Origin: Laccaria trichodermophora
Lineage: Eukaryota; Basidiomycota; Agaricomycetes; Agaricales; Hydnangiaceae
NCBI GenBank assembly: GCA_018417955.1
Contig: JACTVC010000034.1
Coordinates: 433,238 to 497,237, forward strand
DNA: 64,000 nt
Direction of reading: 5' to 3'
Shown here: positions 22,806 through 32,499 of the stretch, one piece after another
Numbering within the stretch: position 1 is the stretch's first letter
Layout of the letters: each line of letters starts with the position of its first letter
Program-made: the position numbers and the translations under genes
Notes under the pieces: generated by a model
Told to the model about the DNA's origin: nothing
What the model saw: the letters and a program-made list of their open reading frames with translations, nothing else
Database searches by the model: none

Positions 22806-24477
22806 TCACACTAGTACATGGCACACCGTGACCAAGTTGAAGGTCACGCGGACGGTATGATTCCAAGTCCGTCGGATACTATCTAACTTCAATTTCAGTG
22901 CTTCTCTACAAAATAGCGTCAGCAAATTATTTTCATGCATCCCCTCAGAGACTGGCACACCCTCACCTTCAGCTAAAATTTCTAGACACTGCTGATTATT
23001 GTACTCTTTGCCCCAGTACTTCTTCCACACACGAGGCAGCCGGTTGGGTGTCACAATCGCAAGGCCTCTTTGCAAAAATGAAGGGTTGGTATCATGAGGA
23101 TCCAGGTCTTGAAGGCTTGTACCATGCACATCTGCAGGCCTCCAAACGACAAGACTGTTTGCTGCAGCCTGTATGCGAATCCCATATGTTCTGATATAAA
23201 AGTGCCCCCCTGCACCAGAGGGGTGATCTCTTCTGACCGTCCAGGCCAATGCGTATGTGTGGGGTTGATACTCCACATGTGTAGAACTGAAACATTTAGT
23301 AAGTATATCCCATCAAATAAGAATTTACAGAAGTGCACCTTGAATAATTTTGACCAAAGACACCAGATGGTGGAGCCATCTCTGCATCTTGAAAAATAAA
23401 TTCAGCATCCCCAACACACACCATGTATTCTCCATGGGTTCCGACACCCTCCCCTGCTATAAACTCTGATGCTGCTCCCTGACCAGATTTCATGCGAACC
23501 ATATTGCAATGGTCAAGGAATACATCGAAATCCTCCATGATCTTTTCAGGCAGGAAGTCGCGGCACAAGTTCCAAAGTAATGCAAATGCAGAACTGGACT
23601 TGTAGTCCTTGTCAGCGACAACCTGATCAGGTAGCTTCCTCGTCAGGTTCCGGACCCAGTGAAATGCTGGTGCAGCTCGGGCTCCAGCAGAGTAACCAAT
23701 CTGGACAAGGGAACCTGGGTCTTCAAGCTGTTGCCCATTCAACAAGGTATTGTAAAGAAATCAAGGAAAACACACCCTGGCACTCCTTCGTGATTTGACT
23801 TCGTCGGCGATTATCCCATCTATTGCAGGAAGGACACCTTCTTCAGGGCAGAAATTTCTGCATGCCAATGCAATGATTTCCCCCGTTGAGTCATAAAAAA
23901 CCGCTTCTTTCTCTTCCTCCAGGTCTTGTACAATGCGATCGGGATCCGCGCACATCATAGGATGTCGCTGATTGTGCACATCTGGTTGAGAACCAGATTC
24001 GAGGTGTTCCCGCCATTGCTCTCCAATTCCCGGATTCTCATAAATCCATGTATTCAATGGTGGATAAGATTCAGACAGCTTCGTAACTTGAATCCAGGGA
24101 ATAGCATCAAATTTTCTCTTCATCGCTGCGCGACCTTTGGCAGTAAAGCCAACAGATTGTATGAATTTGCTTCTGATGTTTTTCTTGGCATTGTGAAGAG
24201 CGATTCGTGCAGCATTAGCTTCAACCATGCTGGCTGGAATAGCATCTCCAAACGGGCCTGTGCTGGATGCCAGTGCAGCTCCAAGTTCTGAGAAAAGGTC
24301 AGGATTTTGCCAGCAGCGCGGATCTAGTTTTATGTTTTCGGTGTCTCGGATATAGTCCATGAAAGCAGTGCGGTCGACATCATCGACTGCGCGGGCGAAT
24401 AGGGCGCATGCAGCGGGATCAGCAGCGACGTGTGTTATTATGCTTTGAAGGGACTTTTTAAGCCAATTCTTCGGCAT
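22806..24477 (-). CDS. Predicted DSBH-fold (Fe/2OG-oxygenase-like) protein with HxE...H motif (3 exons, 523 aa)
   Basis: Exons 24477-23776, 23727-23339 and 23286-22806 close in frame with GT/AG borders. Residues 1-240 are helical with no family I can name. The C-terminal half has the hallmarks of a double-stranded beta-helix. STHVEYQPHTYALAWTVRRD carries H367-x-E369. GAGGHFYIRTYGIRIQAAAN leads to SLVVWRPADVHGTSLQD with H418, then QRGLAIVT with R437 as the possible 2-oxoglutarate partner. In classical 2OG oxygenases the motif is HxD...H, and glutamate in second place is uncommon. Predicted role: an Fe(II)-dependent oxygenase of unknown substrate. Fungi carry lineage-specific expansions of TET/JBP-type oxygenases near transposons, but I cannot assign this protein to that family. 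It could also be a catalytically dead cupin. Confidence 0.55.
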
Positions 24478-25013
24478 ATCGAATTATGATGGAGTGGGGA
24501 ATCTACAGGCAAGTGATAAAGTTTCAAGAAGCCAGAAGTCCAACTTGAACTTGAAGTACTATCGTGACCCAGAGGCCAGTCTAAGGGTGTCGGATGATTC
24601 TGGCAGGTCGCGGTGGGGAGCCCTAGAGTGGAAATGACCAAAATGCTCGGAGTGAATGCATGCTCAACGATGATGATGATGGATTGGCCGCGATTTGGCC
24701 GCGATCATGATGATGAGTCCGACTCTAACTTCAACTTGTTGTTGTGTACAAATGTCTGGTTCAACTTTCTAACTTAGACCTTGCCAAGCAAAGCTTCCGA
24801 CTCTGGGGCCGCCACCGTTCAAATCTGTTCAAATTGTACCTCCTGTTGCCTTTTGAAGACTTTCGATTCCAGAGTAATTGTCGCCCTTGGCTGTATAATG
24901 TGTGGATTCGACGAAAGGCACCCTTCACATTACCCCATTGTCCAAAAGCAAGTTCATGTTCTGAAGTAGGAAGCAAAAAGTATATATTACTACAGAGTTC
25001 AGTTGCCACAAGA
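24478..25013. other. Intergenic, no gene recognised
   Basis: Upstream region of the minus-strand oxygenase-like gene. It contains short GATGAT and GGCCGCGATTT repeats (24668-24715). No coding region is supported. Confidence 0.4.
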
Positions 25014-26244
25014 TTAGTTGAAATAGTTACATAAATGATACTTGAGGACGAGGATGTCCATACCCGACATAATCCTCGGTCCATAATCAGAAACATCCCT
25101 CAAGAATGATTTGATGCCGTCATCAGACCACCCACTAACGGCCCTCAAGTACTGTTCACTTTTACAACCAAATCCAAGGAAGTTTTGTAGAAAGTGGGAC
25201 ATGTCGGGCACGCACTCTGCGAGAAACTGTGCCACTTCCCTGTCTCTGCGCAAAGCTTGTGGGTCGGCGGCGTCAGTAGGAGATTCGCTTCGTTGACGAT
25301 GGTTGAAAGGGTCGTGGTTTCCCACCACTGCCATTGGGCGATATACGGAGGCAACTTCATCGGTCTGCTAAAAATGCATAGTATCACCAATCAGAAAATG
25401 CTACAATTTGCCAAGTCTAACCGTCGCATCATTGATAGTTCCACGTCGTCCACAATGAGAATGAACTTGTTTTTGGTCCACCGTTGCGACCGGACAAATT
25501 TCAGACACACTTTTCTTGTTCTTCTAAAGTTCATATTAGCTATCATGAAGCAGTACAGTATGGTCCTTACTTGCCTTGGATGAACTATCACTGGTTACTG
25601 ACCCTTCCGTACCATCTCGCTGCGACTTGTGATAGTATCTATTCTGGCCTAAAGTTTTCGACATGTACGCGTGAGCCAATTTCTTTCGAAGAGCGCTGGT
25701 GTCATCTGCTTGATCATATAACATGGGATACAGAACACATAACTGTAAACGAAGTCATGTAATATCATGCGATAGTAACCAATCGAGAGTGCTACCTCTT
25801 CCTCAGCTAATGCTTGCTGTTCAGGCTGGTCCCCGTATGTCCTGTTTAAATCGAAATAGTCGTCTACCATCCTCCGTAACTTTCCCTGAAGAGATAAGTG
25901 TCGTCCGAGTCTCAGATACGTAAATATTGTTACAGATGTCCACTTACCTTCCATTGCTCAACAAATGCATCAGTGACATTCGGCCCTAATATGTGTTTGA
26001 TCTCTTCTACCTGTACCACAGGTTCAGTACGCGAAGTTGTTGATTGAACTTGATTCCGAGTCAACGTGTATTGCGTACCGTCAGAGAGAACTGGCCTGGA
26101 GCCCATGAGGTCATCGTATAAGCGAAGAGGTACACTAAAAGAAAAAGCGAAACAGAACTTACGGGGCATTGTGCCAGATGCTGAATAGTTGGAAACGATG
26201 AAGAACCGGGCGTGATCACTCCGAGTCGGACTTGAAGTCATCAA
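25014..26244 (-). CDS. Uncharacterised multi-exon gene with conserved C-terminal module
   Basis: Consecutive exons read on the minus strand: EPVVQVEEIKHILGPNVTDA...QWK; GKLRRMVDDYFDLNRTYGDQ...AEEE; LCVLYPMLYDQADDTSALRK...YYHKSQRD...SSSKA; KKSVSEICPVATVDQKQVHS...NDAT; and QTDEVASVYRPMAVVGNHDP running to the stop at 25014. Introns are 45-65 nt with normal signals and the phases agree. The start near 26244 (MTSSPTRSDHARFF) is uncertain because the first intron does not close cleanly. The last ~75 residues (CVPDMSHFLQNFLGFGCKSE...FLRDVS...MSGMDILVLKYHL) form a compact helical module that recurs at 26401-26631. I know of no domain name for it. Confidence 0.5.
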
Positions 26245-26400
26245 GTTTGAATTTAAGGTGTAGTAACGCTAACACGTGAGCGGGTTACGCGTGTCTTGTG
26301 ACCAAAGTTGTTTCTATGTCACAGTGTTTAATAGTAAAGCTGCTGTTCAAAAAATAAACAGTACCGTAGATACTAAAGTATCCAGGAATTGCGGACAAGA

Positions 26401-26765
26401 TTAATCAAAATAGGTTCGTAAATGATTCTTGAGGGCGAGCATCACCATACCTGACATGTTCCTCTCTCCAGAAGAAGATACAGACCTCAAGAATAATTCG
26501 ATCTCATCGTCCGACCACAAACTAGCAACCCTCAAGAATTCTTCAGTTACTAGTATACATTCGAAGTCAAGGAAGTTTAGTAAGAAATGAGATATGATGT
26601 CGGGCTCCCAAACTTCAAGGAATTTCTGCATTTCAAATTCTCTGCGGAAAAGTCCACAACCTTGGGGTGCTTGCTGGCTCCATCTGCGATCGATTCTTCG
26701 AGCACTGACGACAGGGGAGGCTGAAAGGAAGGGGCAGGTGGTCGAGGCTGAATTTGTCGCAACGT
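26401..26765 (-). pseudogene. Second copy of the C-terminal helical module, detached and frameshifted
   Basis: EPDIISHFLLNFLDFECILV...EEFLRVASLWSDDEIELFLR...MSGMVMLALKNHLRTYFD matches the C-terminal module of the gene at 25014-26244 over its whole length, stop included. Upstream, a proline-rich stretch (PPAPSFQPPLSSVLEESIAD) is in a different frame, and no continuous exon chain leads into the module. It is probably the 3' end of a duplicated gene whose body has decayed. Confidence 0.55.
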
Positions 26766-27770
26766 AGATGACGGCGGAGGACTAGGCTGTGGGTTGACTT
26801 TGACACGCCAGGAGGACGTCTGTCACAGAAGAAAGAATTGGACTGGTTGGAGTAGGCTTAGCTATGGAGGCACGGGATGGTATGAGACGAGAGGATTCAC
26901 CTGGATGGACATGTAAATGTTTAGAAGATGGTGGTCACCGCAATTCGTTCGCTGACTCATTGATAGGTGGCTTGGATGCCGTCATGTTCTTAAAAGCTTC
27001 CTTGATAACCGTGATGACGACATCTTCCTCAATGCTCACCTGCGCAGTTGTGAGAGTATTATGAGACTCCTTCTGCTTCGCTTTCTCTGCTCCAGCCTTC
27101 ATCTTCTCCTCGAGTTCCGCAGCTTTCCACCTTGCTCTTTCCTTTTGGGCTTCGTGTTCAGCCTCTTCTTGTTGTCTTCTTTGCTTGGCCCGTGCTGTAG
27201 TGCTCTGCAATACATCTTTTCGAGCTTCATCCAATTCCGGCGCATTTAGGTGTGGTAGAGCGATTGCGGCAGTGGCCGACCAACAGAGGCAGTTGAAATG
27301 GCAGGTGAACAAGATGGGTGAGGTTGATTGGACACAGGTGTTAGAGGTTGCGGTTCTGTCAGTGGAAGTCGCGGAGAAGAAAGTTGGTGGAGGGGGGCGT
27401 CCAGCGAAGATTGAGCTAAGTGGGGTGGTAATTGACGTCCGCCCTCTTGAAAAAATCTGCGCATGACATGCTGAGGAACTGGTGGCGCCATGGAAGCTGC
27501 TCACATAATCAGGATGTGGCGGAATTCCATCTCTGGTCAGCGGAGAAGGGCCATCCCGTCGAGGTGGGTGGTCACAGTCATGAGGTCTGTCGTTGCTGAA
27601 AGCGTGCCCTGATCCGCTGCTACTATATTGTCGGGCACGCGAATCGTATTCACCCCCGGATTTTTGTAGAACTTGCACGTTTGGAGGGGCACCAAAATCT
27701 CGATTCCGCAAGTCGATAAGTGGCGTCGATGATTCCTGGTAACTTGTCCGCTTAGATGGGTACCGACCTT

Positions 27771-29481
27771 GAGGTCTTTATCATGCCCCACTGATTCCTG
27801 CCGGATTCCGGTCATTCCTGCGGAATCCAGCGGAATCCAGAGGAATCAAATTTGGCAGAGACACCAGCCAAAATGACATTCCGGGGGACAAATATTCCTT
27901 GGGAATGATGTCATTCCTGATTAGTAGCCGGAATGGTCCCCGGAATGGACAAAAAGGAATGCAACTGGAATGCAATGTCCGGAATACACATTACTAATCA
28001 ATAATATTAATAAACATTAATATACCCATGCCCAAATTGAGTCTCGGCAAACGCCGAGGCTCGATTTCGCATCATCAAACAATCCACAACGTTTGTCTTC
28101 TAACCACCACCATCGTCGTCGACAACAACCCAGCACACCAAGTCACCACCCTCGCCAACGGCCACCACCAGCAACAACCGTCGCCGTCGCCGTCACCGCC
28201 CACCGAGGACGACGATGGACGACGACAGATGACGAGGACGACGACACGTCAGCGTCCGACGAGGACGGCCACACGTCAACGGACGACGAGGACGACGACT
28301 ACACGCCAATGGACGACAACCACATCAACGGACGACGACCACGTCAACGGAGGATGGCCACGTCAACAGACGGCCACGACCACAGACGAGGACGTGCCCC
28401 CGACGTTGGGAAACCAAGGTGCCACGTCGCTGTCAGCGACGTGGCAACAAGGTGAGTGCCCCATCCCAACATGTCTCGTTAACGACCACCACGACAGGAC
28501 GGGCGCTCACGACGATGAGCGCCCGTTGACAAACACCACACCACGTTACGACACGACGACAACGAGGGCCCACGACGTAGAGCGCCCACCCCGTTGGCGA
28601 AGACGACGACGAGCGCATACGACGACACGACGGCGACGCGACACGACGACGACAACGCAACACGACGACGACGCGCGCCCACATCGTCGAGCGCCCACGT
28701 CGTCGACAACGCAACACATTGACGACAACGCGACACGACGACAACGCGCGCCCACGTCGTCGAGCCTTCCTTCCCTCCCTTTTCCCCCCTTCCCTGTCCC
28801 CCCTTCCTTTAGCCTATCTTTGTCCTCTCCCCTCCCCTTTCTCTCCCCCTTCCTTGTCCATCTCCCCTCCCTTTCTCTCTCCCTTCTTTGTCCATCTCCC
28901 CTTCCTTTTCCCTCCCCCCTTTGTTCCTCCCCCTCCCTTTTCCCTCCCCCTTCCTTGTCAATCCCCTATTCCTTGTCTCCCTTTCCTTTTCCCTTCCCCC
29001 CTCCCTCCCCATTTCCTGCTCCCCCCCCTTCCTTCTCCACCACTCTCTCCCTACCACTCCCTCCCCCCTCCAACACTCTCCCCTCCATCACTCTCCCCCA
29101 CTCCTCCCTTTAACACTCAATGTAGTAGAATAGATTTATGTAGTTCTATCAAATACACTGTGATTCTCCCTATTCAAGACTAAATAGCATAAGGAATTTT
29201 TAGAAGTTATGAGCATAAGGTCTGAGTTGATTAAGTCATGTGACATCTAACTAAGCTTGGAAAAATATGTGTTTTAGGCCATTCCTGTCCATTCCTGTGC
29301 CATTCCTGTCCATTCCTGTGCCATTCCTGTCCATTCCAGTGGATTCCAGTGGATTCCTGTGTCATTCCTGTGGATTCCAGTGCCATTCCTGTCCATTCCT
29401 GTGGATTCCTGTGCCATTCCTGCGGATTCCAGTGGAATGGCTCCATTCCTGCAGGAATCAGTGGGGCATGATGAAGTACTG
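27771..29481. mobile_element. MULE-like element 1 (1711 bp) with 9-bp target duplication ACCGACCTT
   Basis: The 9-bp sequence ACCGACCTT lies immediately outside both ends (27762-27770 and 29482-29490). The ends are inverted repeats of about 31 bp with a few mismatches. The left end starts GAGGTCTTTATCATGCCCCA; the right end, reverse-complemented, starts CAGTACTTCATCATGCCCCA. Both run on through CTGATTCCTGC. Inside each end are arrays of GGAATCC/CATTCC words (27788-27985 and 29278-29455). A 9-bp duplication is the mark of Mutator-type (MULE) transposition. There is no transposase, so the element is non-autonomous. The interior is low-complexity (see 28150-29110). It has inserted into the large-protein relic. 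Confidence 0.85.
28150..29110. repeat. ACG/GAC-rich satellite followed by a polypyrimidine tract inside MULE-like element 1
   Basis: 28190-28760 is built of ACGACGAC, GACGAGGAC and CAACG words. All three frames are nearly open, giving Thr/Arg/Asp-rich pseudo-peptides that I do not regard as genes. 28765-29110 is almost pure C/T on the plus strand (CCTTCCCTCCC, CTTTCTCTCC). Such a tract is prone to triplex (H-DNA) formation. An open reading frame of 361 codons (28028-29113) spans both parts only because stops are rare in such sequence. Confidence 0.75.
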
Positions 29482-30599
29482 ACCGACCTTGACCAGGACG
29501 GTGTTAATGACTGCAAGGCTCTAGCCTGTTCGAGCCAAGTTCGAGCATTCATTAAAAAGGACACAGGAGGAGTCTTGCGGTGAGTGTGCGCTCTGCAGGG
29601 CGACGAGGGAAACTTGGCTCCCAGACCCATGGGAAAAGGGAGTGGAAGTGAAGTCTTGAGAAGAGGACGAAGGCGATGACCATGATTTTGGCCAGCTTCG
29701 GTTGAAATCGTCAATAAAACACTCTTCCTTGCTTACAGGTGCAATAACCCCAGTTGTGATTTCGAGCTGAGGGATGGTTGGAGTGGGGGGTCCTCGTTAG
29801 CTTCGATCTTATATTGTCACCCGTCTTCGAATTCGATTACGCCCCCTAAAAAGTCATCATTATTTTTCTCCATCTATGAAAAGAATCATATTCCGTTAAA
29901 TTTGCTCAGATGGTGAGCAAATGTACTCCATAAAAGGTATCAGCTTCTTCCAACCTTGCCTGATTCACTGCAGCGTCAACAGCCGATTTGGCTTGATGCA
30001 CCATTGGCGGCTTGCGTATCGCAACTGTAAAAAGTGTCAGGTTTACTAAAATTTCAACCAACTACCATGAGAACAGACCTTTCCAGCCTCAGCAGCAGTT
30101 GGGAAGCCATTCGGTTTCACATCTGGGTGCAGAGCTGTAGCTGTCGACAGCTTGACGTTGCCCCATACTGGCTTGGTGCCAACTGCAGTTTCCCTTTGTG
30201 AGGTTCCAAGTTGTGTGACGGCTGCTCGTGGTTGAGGTTGGATGGCCTTTCCTGCGTGTGGCAACTGCGGAACCGCATTTGTCCTTGTCACGGAGGGAAG
30301 CAGAGATTCGTTGCTCGGTGGATTTGTTGTGGGAAGTGGGGCAACAGAGGATGAACGAGATCATCCTACCGTAGAGGTTGAGATGGCTGGGGCTGCCGTA
30401 AGTCTAGTTACCACAAGCTTCGCATGTGAAGATGTTGGTTGTGTTGGCGGTCTGGCTGCCGTTGGAGCATCGGCCAATTAGTAGTGTTCGACCAAAAGTT
30501 TGAAAGAGATGACTTGCCAAGTGGAGCCCCCGTCACGTTGCTGCCAGTCCCGTCGGCGTACGCTTCCTGCGGCTCCGTGGGTAAGGTGGGGAGTTTGTC

Positions 30600-31175
30600 A
30601 TTCACATCAATTCCACGCTGACACCCAATCTCATCCCTCCACCAATCCTTTCCCTGACACGGGACATTCGCAGAGCTGATGATCTTGATATTCGAATTGA
30701 TCAAGAAGATTGTGAGAACTGTAGCCTGGCTTCGTTCGATCTTGGAGCTCGAACGGCTGAACTTGATGTTGGAGAATGTTGGGGGAGATCAACAGCCGGC
30801 CTTCGCGCATGTCTACGACTCCGACGTTTTCAAACGTTGGCCCATATTGGTTGCATGCGAAAACGTTAGGGAACCATTCGTACTGTTCTTGTCTGTACAC
30901 GATTCGGCTGCACGTGAAGTCGCTGGTGTGTTAGCGAAATGCGAGAGATGAGAGTGCGACGACGGGTAATAGTAAAGCACTGTTGCGCAGATATGTTCAT
31001 TCTACAACATCGTTGAAAATTCAGAAATTGATGATAGGGACCATGGAAGGTACAACGCACCAGTTGACCTTCAACATGCCAAGTCCCCCCCCATATTCAG
31101 GCTTTTCTGGCGTAAGCTCAATATTCACGAATGTAACAATCTGTCGCCCTCCTGGACAAGAAATGCCAGTGAGAG
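30600..31175 (-). pseudogene. DUF4246-family relic (C-terminal half, frameshifted)
   Basis: Characteristic DUF4246 motifs appear in order on the minus strand. GGRQIVTFVNIELTPEKPEY runs into GGGTWHVEGQL at about 31154-31060. An intron with donor GTGCGT follows, then NEHICATVLYYY at about 31020. Next are VVDMREGRLLISPNILQHQV and QPFELQDRTKPG (about 30820-30730), then in another frame TIFLINSNIKIISSANVPCQ (about 30715-30655). The frame change after RTKPG and a disordered stretch at 30910-30980 show decay. DUF4246 proteins are fungal and uncharacterised. The conserved HVE looks like an iron-binding HxE (inference). I could not find the N-terminal half; openings at 31192-31622 do not match it. Confidence 0.65.
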
Positions 31176-31179
31176 CATG

Positions 31180-32499
31180 TCATCCCGTTCGTCACGACCC
31201 ATGCGAGACTGCAGAAAGGGATGGCACTGGACATTCAAGGATTTGTCTGATCGTTTCGCACGTTCGATGAAGTTGTGCTCTATTATTTGACGCAACTGTG
31301 ATTTTGAGTGTGTTGATGGAGGAGAGAGTAAATGTGAACACCCACCCTGTGCAGAGGGTCCGAGTCACCATATCCATATTGGCTGCTTCCGACGTCTGTG
31401 TAAGAGATGTCAGCAGTCGAGCACCTTTTCAATAGGATGTTCGCTTGCCTTGGTAGTATCCTCCGGCTTTATGCCAGGGAAGAAGGGGCCCGTATAGTTG
31501 AACACTACGCTCACAAAAGTTAATGACACAACGTGGCGGAGAATGGATGTGATTTTGTGGGCTGTGGGTCGGGGTGGAGTGGCATTTGATGGGTAATGTG
31601 TAGAACAATGAGAACGAAACATTGATAGCTGTCGTTATCGAAATAAGGTGTTGGTCGAGAAATTCGATGTCGTAAAACTTGAGTGGGTGGTTCAGAACGA
31701 CGTGTACACTTGTGAGCTGTATTGATTTGTTATTCTATCGTCTCGTCAGTGAAATTTCATGCATAGGTTGCCAGGTGACCAACCTTGGTAGTGTGTATAT
31801 CTGCTTTGTGCCGGTGACTGTGGCAATATTGAGAATGGGACACATCGTCTGGATATCCTGGTGACTAGCCAGGATCATCACGTCGATAGCTCACAACTGT
31901 AGAGGTCGTTTCGGATGTGCCCAGAGCGTAAACTTGAAATGAGCTGGGTTAAATAGCGGGTTGTGGTGGGATTGTGGGAAACCAACATGTTTGTTGATTA
32001 CTGCCTTTGATATTTACTCCGTTTCCGTCGTCCTCATGCCGCCTGGAGTGGAGAAAGAAAGGAAATCGAAGAGTGGAGAATCTCCCAGTGCCACTGGCAG
32101 GTTCTATCTGCCTTCAGACAAAGCGCGTGGTCCACACCAGAAACGACAGAGGCGGGGAAAGAATTCGCATTCCGCCGCTTCGCATCCTCTCCCCTGGGGA
32201 GCAGTGCAGCGTCCTCGTCATGCGCGCTCTGGTCTCCCCCCTCCTGTGGTGCTCCTCGAAGAAGTACTACACGCGATGAACAAGGGTATGATTCACACCA
32301 TGCGGAGATACTTGGCTGAAGGTGGTGGTATCAGGAGGGACAGGCGGTGGTTGTGATTACACATTGAGATGAGGTTGCACAGATGGGTGAGGAGGTTGAT
32401 TAGGATGGTGATGTTATTGGATGGCTGAGGAGTGTTGCTTGGATTTTGGGTGGGAAAGGCGTAATTTCTTAACCATTTGGAAAATCATGTGAACCACAA
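31180..32499. other. Degraded sequence between DUF4246 relic and Plavaka gene
   Basis: Short openings on both strands occur (31410-31622 minus, 31961-32356 plus), but none has a recognisable protein or splice chain. The 3' end of the Plavaka element must lie somewhere in 31700-32499. I found no inverted repeat matching the sequence upstream of the transposase. Confidence 0.4.

Larger units (their letters stand above)
26935..30330 (-). pseudogene. Decayed gene for a large conserved fungal protein, split by a transposon
   Basis: The minus-strand pieces are in protein order but in several frames. An N-terminal piece at 30291-30070 reads VWGNVKLSTATALHPDVKPN then GFPTAAEAG. Piece 27711-27490 reads PPNVQVLQKSGGEYDSRARQ with RRDGPSPLTRDG. 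Piece 27491-27260 reads MAPPVPQHVMRRF then GRQLPPHLAQSS. Piece 27240-26935 reads LDEARKDVLQSTTARAKQRR, then QQEEAEHEAQKERARWKAAE, a long charged coiled coil. These motifs occur together in a large protein of unknown function that I recall from other basidiomycetes. Frames change between pieces, and the element at 27771-29481 sits inside the locus. Without the insertion, 27770 joins 29491. The relic has no plausible function now. Confidence 0.55.

Noticed and set aside
22351..22866. 171-residue minus-strand opening as a separate gene
   Set aside because: No splice partner or recognisable sequence; it starts within the 3' part of the oxygenase-like gene and has mixed composition.
22806..24477. 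Firm assignment to the TET/JBP DNA-modifying oxygenases
   Set aside because: The fold and the transposon-rich setting fit, but the metal motif is HxE and no family-specific sequence beyond the barrel could be confirmed by eye.
28028..29113. Long open reading frame (361 codons, Thr/Arg/Pro-rich) as a protein-coding gene
   Set aside because: It spans an ACG satellite and a polypyrimidine tract in which stop codons are rare in every frame; the opposite strand is also open and there is no recognisable domain or splice pattern.
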